64,000 nucleotides of DNA from Pseudo-nitzschia pungens (Eukaryota > Bacillariophyta > Bacillariophyceae > Bacillariales > Bacillariaceae): NCBI GenBank assembly GCA_037355855.1, contig CM074762.1:620001-684000 (forward strand), in the 5' to 3' direction. The notes beneath the pieces were generated by a model. That model saw nothing but the letters and a program-made list of their open reading frames with translations, did no database searches and was not told the origin of the DNA. Shown in pieces: positions 15,001 to 24,089 of this stretch. Made by a program: the position numbers and the translations under genes. The stretch's first letter is position 1; each line of letters starts with the position of its first letter.

Positions 15001-18000
15001 AGTGGAACTCCAAGCAGCTCACCATCTGCATCACCAAGTGGAAGTTTCTATCCCAGCAGTGCACCTTCTGACAGCCCAACAAAGAGTTTGTCTCCAAGTG
15101 AATCTCCATCTAGCTCACCAAGCTCCTCCCCGAGTGCATCTCCATCTAGCTCACCAAGCTCCTCCCCGAGTGCATCTCCATCTGGCTCACCAAGTGGTTC
15201 CCCCTCTGGTATTCCAAGTGGTTCGCCAAGTGTTGGTCCGTCTGCTAGTCCGAGTGCATCCCCAAGTGTATCACCTAGTGGAACTCCAAGCAGCTCTCCA
15301 TCTGCATCACCAAGTGGAAGTTTCTATCCCAGCAGTGCACCTTCTGACAGCCCAACAAAGAGTTTGTCTCCAAGTGCTTCTCCCAGTGGATCTCCTTCTG
15401 GTTCCCCAAGTGGAAGCCCTTCAGACGTGCCTTCTGTGAGTCCAAGCGGTGTTCCCTCTGGTAGTCCAAGCGCATCACCAAGTGGTATTCCATCTGCCAG
15501 TCCGAGTGCTTCTCCATCTGGTTTGCCTAGTGCATCCCCCAGTTCTTCGCCATCTTTGAGTCCTTCTGCATCTCCAAGTGGAACTCCGAGCAGCTCTCCA
15601 TCTGAATCACCAAGTGGAAGTTTCTATCCCAGCAGTGCACCTTCTGACAGCCCAACAAAGAGTTTGTCTCCAAGTGCTTCTCCCAGTGTATCTCCAAGCT
15701 CATCACCAAGTGTATCTCCATCTAGCTCACCAAGCTCCTCCCCGAGTGCATCTCCATCTGGCTCACCAAGTGGTTCCCCCTCTGGTATTCCAAGTGGTTC
15801 GCCAAGTGTTGGTCCGTCTGCTAGTCCGAGTGCATCCCCAAGTGTATCACCTAGTGGAACTCCAAGCAGCTTTCCATCTGCATCACCAAGTGGAAGTTTC
15901 TATCCCAGCAGTGCACCTTCTGACAGCCCAACAAAGAGTTTGTCTCCAAGTGCTTCTCCCAGTGGATCTCCTTCTGGTTCCCCAAGTGGAAGCCCTTCAG
16001 ATGTGCCTTCTTTAAGTCCAAGCGGTGTTCCCTCTGGTAGTCCAAGCGCATCACCAAGTGGTGTTCCATCTGCCAGTCCAAGCTCATCTCCCAGTGGTGG
16101 TCCATCTGCTAGTCCCAGTGCTTCTCCCTCTTACCAGCCGAGTTCATCCCCTAGTGCATCCCCCAGTGCTTCTCCATCCTCCAGTCCTTCTGCATCACCA
16201 AGTAGCATCCCAAGTGCTTCTCCTTCAGCATCCCCTTCTGTGTCCATGATGCCCACAGATTGCTACATGCCAGCTCCTGGAAAGGTTGTTGAGCAAATGT
16301 GTGTTGATAGTGAGAGTGTTGTTGATACTACTGTTGGAATGCCTGAAGGTGCTCTTGTTATCAGCAAGCAGGATGGTTCCAAGGTGGAGTTCACTGTGAG
16401 CCTTGCTTGGGCTGGTGCATCGGGCATGGCAGTTTTGTCTCAAGACTCAGACCTGGAATCAAGTTGTACAGTGATGGGCAATGTTGGTTATGGTTACTCT
16501 GAGAAGTTTGTAGGAGGATGCATTGAAGGCATCACTAGTGTCACAGTTGTGGCATACATGGATGAAGGATTTGACCCTGAAGAGTGTGAAGCCTGTGATG
16601 CTGATGATCTTGAAGCGATGGGAGGAGAGTAATGCATTCTGTGCCTACAGGATTGAGATTCCTTGTGAGTCAATCAGTGTTGAATGTGGGGAGCCAAGTA
16701 CACCACCAAGTGGAAGTTTCTATCCCAGCAGTGCACCTTCGGACAGCCCGACAAAGAGTTCATCTCCAAGTGCTTCACCGAGTGGATCTCCATCTGTTTC
16801 ACCTAGTGGAAGCCCCTCTGGCAGTCCCAGCCATTCTCCCTCAGGCAGTCCCTCTGTCAGTCCAAGTGGTGGACCGTCTGGTAGTCCAAGCGCATCACCA
16901 AGTGGTGTTCCATCTGCCAGTCCAAGCGCATCACCAAGTGGTGTTCCATCTGCCAGTCCGAGTGCTTCTCCATCCGGTGTGCCTAGTGTATCCCTCAGTT
17001 CTTCGCCATCTTTGAGTCCTTCTGCATCTCCAAGCGGAACTCCAAGCAGCTCACCATCTGAATCACCAAGTGGAAGCTTCTATCCCAGCAGTGCACCTTC
17101 TGACAGCCCAACAAAGAGTTTGTCTCCAAGTGGATCTCCATCTAGCTCACCAAGCTTCTCCCCGAGTGCATCTCCATCTGGCTCACCAAGTGGCTCCCCC
17201 TCTGGTAGTCCAAGTGGTTCGCCAAGTGTTGGTCCATCTGCTAGTCCGAGTGCATCCCCAAGTGTATCACCTAGTGGAACTCCAAGCAGCTCACCATCTG
17301 CATCACCAAGTGGAAGTTTCTATCCCAGCAGTGCACCTTCTGACAGCCCGACCAGTAGCTCCTATCCTAGTTTTCCCCCCAGCTCGTCTCCATCGAGCTC
17401 ACCAAGTTCAGTTCCTTCGGTCATTCCTAGTGTTTCCCCTTCTTCTATCCCAAGTGAACTGCCAAGCAGCTCTCCATCTGCATCACCAAGTGGAAGTTTC
17501 TATCCAAGCAGTGCACCTTCTGACAGCCCGACCAGTAGCTCCTATCCTAGTTCTTCCCCCAGCTCGTCTCCATCGATTTCACCAAGTTCAGTTCCTTCGG
17601 TCAGTCCTAGTGTTTCCCCTTCTTCTAGCCCAAGTGAACTGCCAAGCAGCTCTCCATCTGCATCACCCAGTGGAAGCTTCTATCCCAGCAGTGCACCTTC
17701 TGACAGCCCGACCAGTAGCTCCTATCCTAGTTCTTCTCCCAGCTCGTCTCCATCGAGCTCACCAAGCTCAGTTCCTTCGGTCAGTCCTAGTGTTTCCCCT
17801 TCTTCTAGCCCAAGTGAACTGCCAAGCAGCTCTCCATCTGCATCACCAAGTGGAAGTTTCTATCCCAGCAGTCCACCCTCAGTCACGCCAACAAAGAGTT
17901 TGTCTCCAAGTGCTTCTCCCAGCGCATCTCCATCTGGCTCACCGAGTTTTGTTCCCTCCGAAAGTGTTTCCCCTTCTTTCTCACCTACTGGACCTGAAAG

Positions 18001-18830
18001 ATGTCCACCTGACGATCCTATTTTGATTGATTTTGTTGGTGGAACCATGTATCCAGAAGGTTATCCCCCTATTAAGATAACTTCTCAGAACACGACGCAT
18101 GTTCGTTTCAAAGTTGTCAATTCTTGGAACAGGACCTTCAAGTATTTCTTCACAGAAGTACCACGCAGGCAGTTTTGGTGAGACTGAATGCCTTCCAGAA
18201 GAAAATATATCACCACAATTGGAAGTAGACGAATATTTAGCAACATGCATGCACAATGTTCCCATTTCCATCGTGAATATTTGGGTTGTCGATAATAACC
18301 GGGTATGGTTTGATGAGATGGATGACGCTGAAGTACCTGAATGTTGTCATCCACCTGAGCTCTCAAGTGTTCCGGTTGTACAATATACTTTCAAGGTACC
18401 TTGTAGTTGCCCTTCTCGATCCCGTCATCTTGCGGCAACGACAAATTCTGAAGAGAAGAAGGTTAACCTCCATTCTAAGTCTTCTTCATTGGACGAACAG
18501 TTACATGTTGAGAAAAATAAGTTTGTATCGCCGGATGAATCTTTGGACCACAATTCTTGGAGAAAGGATCGTCCATCTCAAGTTGTTTCTTCTTCAGAAC
18601 CCAGTATCGATGCGAGTGATGGTCACTTTTGTGTATCAGAAGATTATCCGTGTGGAGAGAATAATGATCGCGTTCATGTTTGTCACTACTCTGCACGCGA
18701 TGGCTACAAAACTTTCTGTGTTCCGGAAGCAGATTCTGATGTGTTAGCTTTTTACAAAAAAGACTATTGCGGACCTTGCGTAGGTGGCTACGGAGGTACC
18801 ACGAAAAAGAAGAAAAGAACCTGGCTGTAG
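1..18830 (+). CDS. Giant modular Ser/Pro-repeat extracellular-type protein (5' partial, frame broken)
   Basis: The sense frame at the left edge starts at base 3, and the protein continues to the stop at 18828-18830, about 6,270 codons once the frame breaks are allowed for. It alternates a folded nine-Cys module with Ser-Pro tetrapeptide linkers (SPSx) punctuated about 40 times by the tag GSFYPSSAPSDSPTK. Around 18000-18415 a divergent module follows the last linker, then a Cys-rich segment (CHYS, DYCGPC) and a basic end (TKKKKRTWL). The N-terminus, and so any signal peptide, lies outside the window. Composition resembles mucin-like or hydroxyproline-rich wall and adhesive proteins of diatoms, so a secreted, heavily O-glycosylated structural or adhesive role is likely but inferred. 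The frame is broken near 504, 1278, 1297, 1986, 2658, 2767, 2772, 3057, 4951, 16630 and 18130. All breaks gain bases, and a long intact ORF spans 4957-16632, so I treat this as one gene and not a string of pseudogenes. The other open frames here are periodicity shadows. Confidence 0.85.
501..510 (+). other. Frame break (+1), merged-variant signature
   Basis: The window reads CAGACTTGCTAC. Intact copies read CAGACTGCTAC (3466, 10490, 13373) or CAGATTGCTAC (6089, 7569, 9048, 16256). Keeping both the C and the T of the variable site gives the observed string and shifts the frame by +1. The same string recurs at 1981-1992 and 4944-4955. Confidence 0.8.
1275..1300 (+). other. Double frame break (+2), merged-variant signature
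   Basis: AAGCTGGAAGTCC stands where intact copies have AAGCGGAAGTCC or AAGTGGAACTCC. Twenty bases on, CAGCTCTACCATC stands where copies have CAGCTCACCATC or CAGCTCTCCATC. Each site keeps both alternative bases. Confidence 0.8.
2651..2664 (+). other. Frame break (+1), merged-variant signature
   Basis: GTGCATGCACCAAG stands where intact copies have GTGCATGGCCAAG (Ala-Trp-Pro form) or GTGCATCACCAAG (Ala-Ser-Pro form). Confidence 0.78.
2761..2778 (+). other. Double frame break (+2), merged-variant signature
   Basis: CGGAAGCTCCGAAGCAGC (18 bases) stands where the two 16-base forms are CGGAAGTCCAAGCAGC and TGGAACTCCGAGCAGC. Both polymorphic positions are doubled (GC and GA). Confidence 0.8.
3052..3068 (+). 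other. Frame break (+2), merged-variant signature
   Basis: GTATCTCACCTAGTGG stands where intact copies have GTATCACCTAGTGG or GTATCTCCAACCGG (the latter at 10079). The TC of the second form precedes the complete first form. Confidence 0.7.
10495..16260 (+). repeat. 2,883-bp higher-order tandem duplication (two units)
   Basis: Units 10495-13377 and 13378-16260 have exactly the same length (961 codons), each with one Cys module followed by the same ordered series of linker blocks. I saw only a few substitutions, for example GCTACTCTG at 12361 against GCTAGTCCG in the second unit, and a GTGAGT to TTAAGT change near 16013. The frame is open across both. The near identity indicates recent unequal exchange, or an assembly duplication. 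Confidence 0.85.
16622..16637 (+). other. Frame break (+1) creating the stop that ends the long ORF
   Basis: GGAGAGTAATGCATT combines the two module variants GGAGAGTATTCATT (EYSFC form) and GGAGGTAATGCATT (GNAFC form). The inserted base makes the TAA at 16630-16632. Downstream the same module continues in the next frame (NAFCAYRIEIPC). Confidence 0.82.
17309..17860 (+). repeat. 180-bp tandem linker repeat (three units)
   Basis: The GSFYPSS tag recurs at about 17309, 17489, 17669 and 17849, an exact 180-bp (60-residue) period. The units have their own vocabulary (SPTSSSYPSSSPSSSPS, PSELPSSSPS) that is absent upstream, so this C-terminal linker was amplified separately from the main array. Confidence 0.85.
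18000..18415 (+). repeat. Divergent eleventh Cys module with a frame break near 18130
   Basis: The sequence after the last linker keeps the module landmarks: CPPDD then PEG, then HVRFKVVNSW (compare KVEFTVSLAW), then in the next frame GETEC, a Cys 18 residues later, a hydrophobic strand, ECC, YTFKVPC and C. Module-like coding runs in frame 2 to about 18127 and in frame 3 from about 18130 (GPSSISSQKYHAGS), again a +1 shift. No plausible GT-AG intron fits between the two. Confidence 0.7.
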
Positions 18831-19829
18831 GCCTCTGTTTCTCTCTCACTAGCTTTTCAAAAGTTTCCGTGGACATAAATCAAAGTCCGATATTCATTAT
18901 TTCATGATTATTGGAAATAGTAAAATTAATAATATTATACATAGTATCAGTTTAAATTTTTTTTGTCTCGTTCGATCAACGTCCACGCTCAGGTAGTGAT
19001 TGAAGTGAATTGAGCTTTTGGTTCAGTATTGTAGAAGCTCCCTTAGTCTTTGACGGTCGATGAAGATCCACGAATGATGCTGATCGACGGAAGAAGGGGA
19101 ACGCCCAACTTCACCAACAGCTCACCTTTTGTGCGACGTTGCAAAACGAAATTTTTCTGTCCTGTTTTTTGAGTACCGTACGCATGTTGTCACCATCTTG
19201 AATAGTGCATTTCTCCAATGAAATCATAAACCTTACCCAAACAAGTTACCCATTTTCAGCTGTTTTGAAGTGACGACCTATTTTGGTTCCCTACTACATG
19301 GTACTACCTCTTCCACCATCTTTCTCATTGCTGTAGACATGACTCAACCAGCTGTGTACCAAAGTCGTCGAATGGCTTACGATTAGACTTCAATCATGTG
19401 GTAACTTGCCTTAGTTGTTCTTGACAGCTGAAGAACATTTGATGTCGTACAATATCTTACCCGAATTCGTATTCGTATGTCTTTTTAGTCGTAACACGGT
19501 ACGTGTACCGGTAATTTACGTAATGGTAATGAGACCAATTTTTTGTGATTTGGTGCAGGCTGTCCGTGATCCGTATATTAATCACATCAAGAATTCAGAA
19601 GTTCTTTCTCCGCCAACCAAAAAAAAGTTTCCCGGACGGATTTTTTTTTTCGTGATAACCTCACGCATCTTCCTTATGATCGCATTACGCTCATCGGACA
19701 CAACCAACACGTTCCAAGCATTTTTAGAAATTGAAGACTACTTGAACGCACAAATACTCCGACTACAATCACCAAACCTTTGACCCAGTGCATCGACACG
19801 TACCTCATAATCCAACAACCTATTGCAAA
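18831..19829. other. Intergenic, about 1.0 kb
   Basis: No supported gene is seen. It is AT-rich after the giant gene's stop (TAATATTATA near 18930, probably 3' UTR). A 122-codon ORF at 19415-19783 has no recognisable features. One TACCGGTA palindrome lies at 19506-19513, upstream of NOC2. Confidence 0.6.
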
Positions 19830-22467
19830 ATGGGGAAGCAGAGCAAAAGAACCCGCAAATTTATCTCGAGTGGTGGAGTCAAAGGCCGTCTACAAAAGGG
19901 CACAATAACGAACAAGGGGTCTCTGAAACGAAAAAGTAAGAAGAATTCAGTGACTAGAGAGGATGGCAAAGCAGCCAGTGAAGAGGGCACGTATCGACAA
20001 TGCCTCTGCCCAATACGTAGCAGAAAAAGAGCAGAAAAGGGAGGAAGCCGACCTTGTGTCGAAGAAGAATTTGGGCGAGTTGGACATGGAAAGCTTTTTC
20101 AAGACATTTGAAGATGATGACGGCGATGATATTGAGGATGATGTGCGTTATGTTGAAGAGCAAATGATGAAAGAAAATGATGACGAGGATGACGGAGATA
20201 TCGCAGATGATGAGACGGAAATGACCAAGGGGGAAGGAAGTGACAGCGACAGCGAAGATCTAGAAAAGGCTGAGCGCCGAATGCGAGAAGAAATGGCAAA
20301 ACTTCGGAAGAAAGATCCAGAATTTCATCAATTCCTACGAGAAAACGAAGATTCACTTTTAGATTATGGACGCGACGACCTTTTGGACAATGGCAGCGTC
20401 AGCGAGCCAGAGGATGAAAGTCAAACCGAGGAGGAAGATACCAAAGCAGATCACACTTTAAACGATTTATCTATTCGATTGACTTCTTCGCTTCTTGTGA
20501 AATATGAAAAAGGAGCTTTTAAATCACATGGTATCAAGGCACTAAAGAAGCTCGTAAATGCTTATAAATCTGCATGCCATATGACAGATGAAGAAAGAAT
20601 TCAAGATGGACGAGGACAAAATTACAAAATCGAATCCTCGGATGTTTTTGATCGTTTAATGGTTCTATCGCTTGACCAAGTTTAAGGACGAATTCTATTT
20701 CCATTTGCTTGGACAGGGGTCGAAATTCAACGTAAAAGAGAGCAAGAACGAAACCAGTAAGGCGAAAAATTTAGCCGACAAGCAGTGACGAGGAGGGCGA
20801 TGAGGATGATATTTTTGATCCCGAGAAACCGATAAACCCGAAGGTTTTGGAACGTTCTGAACGCTGGAACGATTTAAACCCTATCTTGTTTACATTCTTC
20901 AAAGCGACGATTAATATTCTTTCAGAAGCCAAGGAATCAAAGCTTGTTTCCTTTCTTTTGAACGCTTTATTTCAGTACATTCCGTACATGACACCATTTC
21001 CGCGACTTGCCGAATCTATGTTGAAAGTCCTGACATCACTGTGGAGCGCTCCCAAAGATTCATCAGAAGATTACCAAGTCGTTCGACTTCATGCCTTCCT
21101 ACGGATAAGGCAGTTAGCACTGACGCAACCTTTTCCATTTATTGAAGAATGCCTGAAGAAATTGTATTTGGCATACGCACAGCGGGCCAAATTTGCCACT
21201 GCATCATCTGTTACTTCTGCGCTTCCTACCCTCACGTTTATGGGAAACTGTGTTGTCGAAATATACAGTTTGGATTATTATTCATCTTATCAGCACGCAT
21301 TCATTTATATCCGTCAGTTGGCATTGCATTTACGAACGGCAACGCAGAAGAAGACACCCGAAGCAACTGGTACTGTCTACTCTTGGCAGTTTTTGCATTG
21401 CTTGAAGCTATGGGTGGCCGTCCTCACAGAAGCATGTCAGTCAGATTATGATTTTGAAGGCTCGAGCAACAACGAAGACCAACTTCTTCGTTCTTTGATT
21501 TTCCCCCTTACCCAAATTATCCTGGGTACTGCAAGACTTATTCCAGCGACACGCTTTTTGCCTCTCCGCCTTCATTGTGTTCGTTTGTTGCAACAACTGG
21601 CGGCAGCAGCTGAAATTTTTCTTCCCACGACTTCCATTTTGTTAGATGTCTTCGATTTGCACGAATTGTCCCAACCACCGAAAAAAGTCCACAGAAGTAA
21701 CATTCAACCAATGGCTTTAACATTAAGGCTTCGGGCTGATAACCCTCTGCGAAGTATGGAAGAGATGGAAATGTGTCTTTCGGAGGTTTTTGTTCTCTTA
21801 AATCGTGAAGTCGACCTCTATCGGTATTCTGCCGGCTTCCCAGAATTTTCTATCAGGATCTGTCAAAGGCTTAGAAAGGTGGGTCCTTCTTAATTTATCA
21901 TAGCCTGAACGCAATGGCATTGAAATGATTCCGATGAGATATTTTTTCCTTTCGTCACTCTGATACTATTTCCCCATCGTTTCCTACTGAATTTGGTTTT
22001 TTTCCCTTTATCAACAACAACAGTATTCAAAGGAAACGCGAAACGGACGCTGGCGCGCCTATGCTAAGGGCTGCATCGAACTATGTGAGCGTTACTCAAC
22101 TCACGTTATGAACGAACGAATCAATGGTACGGTGTTGACCGATGTAGCTCCTAAAGATGTGAACCAACTCGAAGTTTTGAGGCCACATTCTGTACCCAGT
22201 ATGGGGCAGCGTTACAAACAGTCAATTGAGAAGGAAAAGCGACTGGAATCGGCAACCAAGCCAGCACAAAGCAAAAGGAGCGAGAAGAAGGAAGTCATAA
22301 ACAAGAACAATAAGAAAAAGAGCGACAAACGTGTGGAGTTGAAGAGCAGCAATAGGATGAACAAGGGAAGAGAATCAGAAGTTGAAAAGGCACTACAAGA
22401 GGGAAACACCTCTCTCAACCAAGAAGATGAAGTGGAGGAGGGCATTAATTGGTCAGATGACGAATAG
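19830..22467 (+). CDS. NOC2: Nucleolar complex protein 2 (NOC2), frame broken in this assembly
   Basis: NOC2 is a ribosome biogenesis factor that escorts pre-60S particles with NOC1/NOC3 in the nucleolus and nucleoplasm. The start MGKQSKRTRKF is typical of the family. A basic and acidic N-terminal part follows (FFKTFEDDDGDD, DPEFHQFLRENE), then the helical core with NPILFTFFKATINIL, YSWQFLHCLKLW and, at about 21500-21600, LIFPLTQIILGTARLIPATR then FLPLRLHCVRLL, the family hallmark. The C-terminal exon (22024-22467) begins YSKETRNGRWRAYAKGC and ends EEGINWSDDE. The reading frame shifts +1 between about 19935 and 19963, again near 20671 (TCGCTTGACC) and near 20783 (AAGCAGTGACG). Conserved coding continues on both sides of each, so indel errors are more likely than a pseudogene, though decay cannot be excluded. 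One intron, 21879-22023. Confidence 0.85.
21879..22023 (+). other. NOC2 intron, 145 nt
   Basis: Donor AAAG|GTGGGT after LRK; acceptor CAACAG|TATTCA. Phase 0, and the downstream frame matches the C-terminal exon. Confidence 0.75.
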
Positions 22468-23082
22468 TGATAGATTGGTCGTAATTCTAAAAATTATAAC
22501 CCTAGCCATCCTCTTTCGGGCTTCAGTACCAGCACTTTTCTGGTCGTCCTCGCGTTTTCTTCCATGTTGTGTTCACTATTGATTGCTATGTTATGAATAG
22601 AAACCTGTTTCTTTAATTGAAAAAGGCTGGAATTCATCACGAAACTGAATGAGACTTATTTACTGCTGTGAAAAGAAGTCAACGTAAAAAATTAAAAGTG
22701 ATATGGCACTTTAGTGATGCGCAATTGCAAGTATCGCCAACTCTCGACATCTATCTATTAGTTTCAATGTCTTCGTACACGAATTTGTGCAAAGACCCCT
22801 TTTATTCCATTTCCGTGGATTGCGTAAAGTTAAGGTATATGGAGAGAACGGAAAGACAATAGTGACTTTTGATGCAACATATATACATCTATATTTTTCT
22901 CAAAAGTTTTCTGAGTGTCATCAGTTGAGTGCGATAACCCCTTCAAAAACAGATAGTTAGTTCGTGTTGAAATCGACATTTTCTTTGAAGAAGAACGGGG
23001 CTCTAAAGTTTCTAGTGTCGACGATCTTCTTTATACCATTCTTCAAAATCTCGTTTTCATGCAGAGGCCATGATGTTGATTA
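22468..23082. other. Intergenic between convergent NOC2 and prefoldin 6
   Basis: No gene is seen; this should be the two 3' UTRs. Short ORFs at 22382 and 22668 look random. Confidence 0.6.
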
Positions 23083-23478
23083 TTAGTTTGAAGCTGCGGC
23101 TTGTTTTTGAATTTCTTCGACCGCGGCTGCGGTCATTTGTTGCAGATCTGCTTGCATTTTCTGAACCTTTGCTGCAATTTCGCTCCCCCGAGTTTCGAGT
23201 TTTTTGTTCTTCTCTTCCAGTCTGTTCTTCTCGCTGCTAATGAATTCTAGTCGCTTTGCCACCGTCTCATTGGCATCTTCAAGCGTGTTTTTAATCAGGA
23301 CAGGTCCAACCATTTTGTAAACATTAGTGGAAGCGTCCAGCAAAGCCAATTCTTGTTTCACCATTTCGTTTTCGGTCAGCTGTTGCATTACTAGTTGCAG
23401 ATCATTTCGTGTGCGCTGAAGTTGCTCTTGGACCTCTCGAAAGTTTGCGATTTCCTCGTCGATTTCTGCTGCAGTCAT
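23083..23478 (-). CDS. PFDN6: Prefoldin subunit 6 (beta-type)
   Basis: The 131-residue protein is one long coiled coil interrupted by the beta-hairpin of beta-class prefoldins. The hallmark QQLTENEMVKQELALLD, then VYKMVGPVLIK and ETVAKRLEFI, matches prefoldin 6 (known forms: LTENNIVKEELALLD, FKLLGPVLVK, VGKRLDYI). Length fits the family. Prefoldin is a cytosolic hexamer that hands unfolded actin and tubulin to the CCT chaperonin. The single-exon frame is complete, with ATG at 23478. It is divergent from the TRF-like gene with 611 bp between them. Confidence 0.93.
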   Translation of the reverse strand: MTAAEIDEEIANFREVQEQLQRTRNDLQLVMQQLTENEMVKQELALLDASTNVYKMVGPVLIKNTLEDANETVAKRLEFISSEKNRLEEKNKKLETRGSEIAAKVQKMQADLQQMTAAAVEEIQKQAAASN

Positions 23479-24089
23479 TTTTCAAGTCTCCTGTGCTATT
23501 GCCTTTACTATTTTGAATTGCTATGAAGTTGCTACAATTTGATTGATTGCGTAATCTTACGATTATGCTGTTGTGTCAAAATTTTTGAATTACCGGTAAC
23601 GTTACTACGAGTAAGGTTATTAGTACCGGTACGGTAAATCTTCCTTCGTATTATTAAAAATTTTTTTGAGATGAGATGCTCCAACGGGTAACTTACGAAT
23701 ATTCGTAGCGTAAGGTTTACTCGTAGCGTACTCGTAGCGTACTCGTAGCGTACTCAGTACGTAGCATACTCAATACCGTTGGAGCCTTTTCCGGAGACTT
23801 CGTTGTCGGTTGTTGATGCACATGTACGAGCACGGGTACAAGTAAGGTTTTGTACGAGTAAAGTCTAAAGTAACTACCGGTACGTAGTAACTCAGTTCCT
23901 TTCGTGTGTTGTCCGAACCAAGAGGGAACTTGCAATTAGAAATTTGTAATGGGACCGGCACATCGTGATAGCATCACGGCATTTTGCAATCAGCCTGTTA
24001 ACTCGACTGTGTAACACACGAGCGAAGGGATCGATTCTTCCCAACAGGAGCGACTTCTGCAAACGAGGACGCCCGCAAACGAGACTGCA
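23479..24089. promoter_or_regulatory. Divergent promoter region, PFDN6 / TRF-like gene
   Basis: The 611-bp gap between two divergent starts holds three TACCGGTA palindromes (23591, 23624, 23875), several GTAAGGTT words, and at 23718-23750 an 11-bp tandem repeat (ACTCGTAGCGT type, three copies). No gene is seen. The promoter role is inferred from position. Confidence 0.5.

Larger units (their letters stand above)
502..16700 (+). repeat. Ten copies of a nine-cysteine module within the giant gene
   Basis: Copies begin (TGCTACATGCC word) at 505, 1987, 3471, 4951, 6094, 7573, 9052, 10495, 13378 and 16261. Each runs about 440 bp, from DCYMPAPGKVVEQMC to ISVECGEPS. Cys fall at module positions 2, 15, 70, 88, 110, 113, 128, 136 and 143, in every copy. 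Spacing is 1,479 bp for the regular units (after removing inserted bases), 1,143 or 1,443 bp where linker is deleted, and 2,883 bp for the last two intervals. Copies are nearly identical. The copy at 7573 differs (AILSENNEWESSC in place of AVLSQDSDLESSC), and those at 10495 and 13378 carry CDADDLEAMGGGNAFC. The copy at 16261 has CDADDLEAMGGE and then reaches the merged break. Confidence 0.92.

Noticed and set aside
94..16443. Many long antisense and alternate-frame ORFs across the repeat array (Val/His/Leu-rich, or Gly-Leu-Ala-Asp repeats)
   Set aside because: They follow from the 12-bp periodic codon repeat, carry no start context or domains, and mirror the sense frame.
1..16640. Series of separate genes or pseudogenes, one per module
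   Set aside because: Breaks coincide with merged variants, the longest intact frame spans several modules, and no promoter-like DNA separates them.
1..16640. Programmed frameshifting as explanation of the breaks
   Set aside because: No common slippery site; the inserted bases always equal alternative bases at polymorphic positions.
1..18000. CRISPR or tandem satellite
   Set aside because: The repeats are coding, in frame and with varied unit lengths; there are no spacer-repeat units.
19415..19783. 122-codon ORF upstream of NOC2
   Set aside because: Low-complexity, AT-rich, no domain; likely chance.
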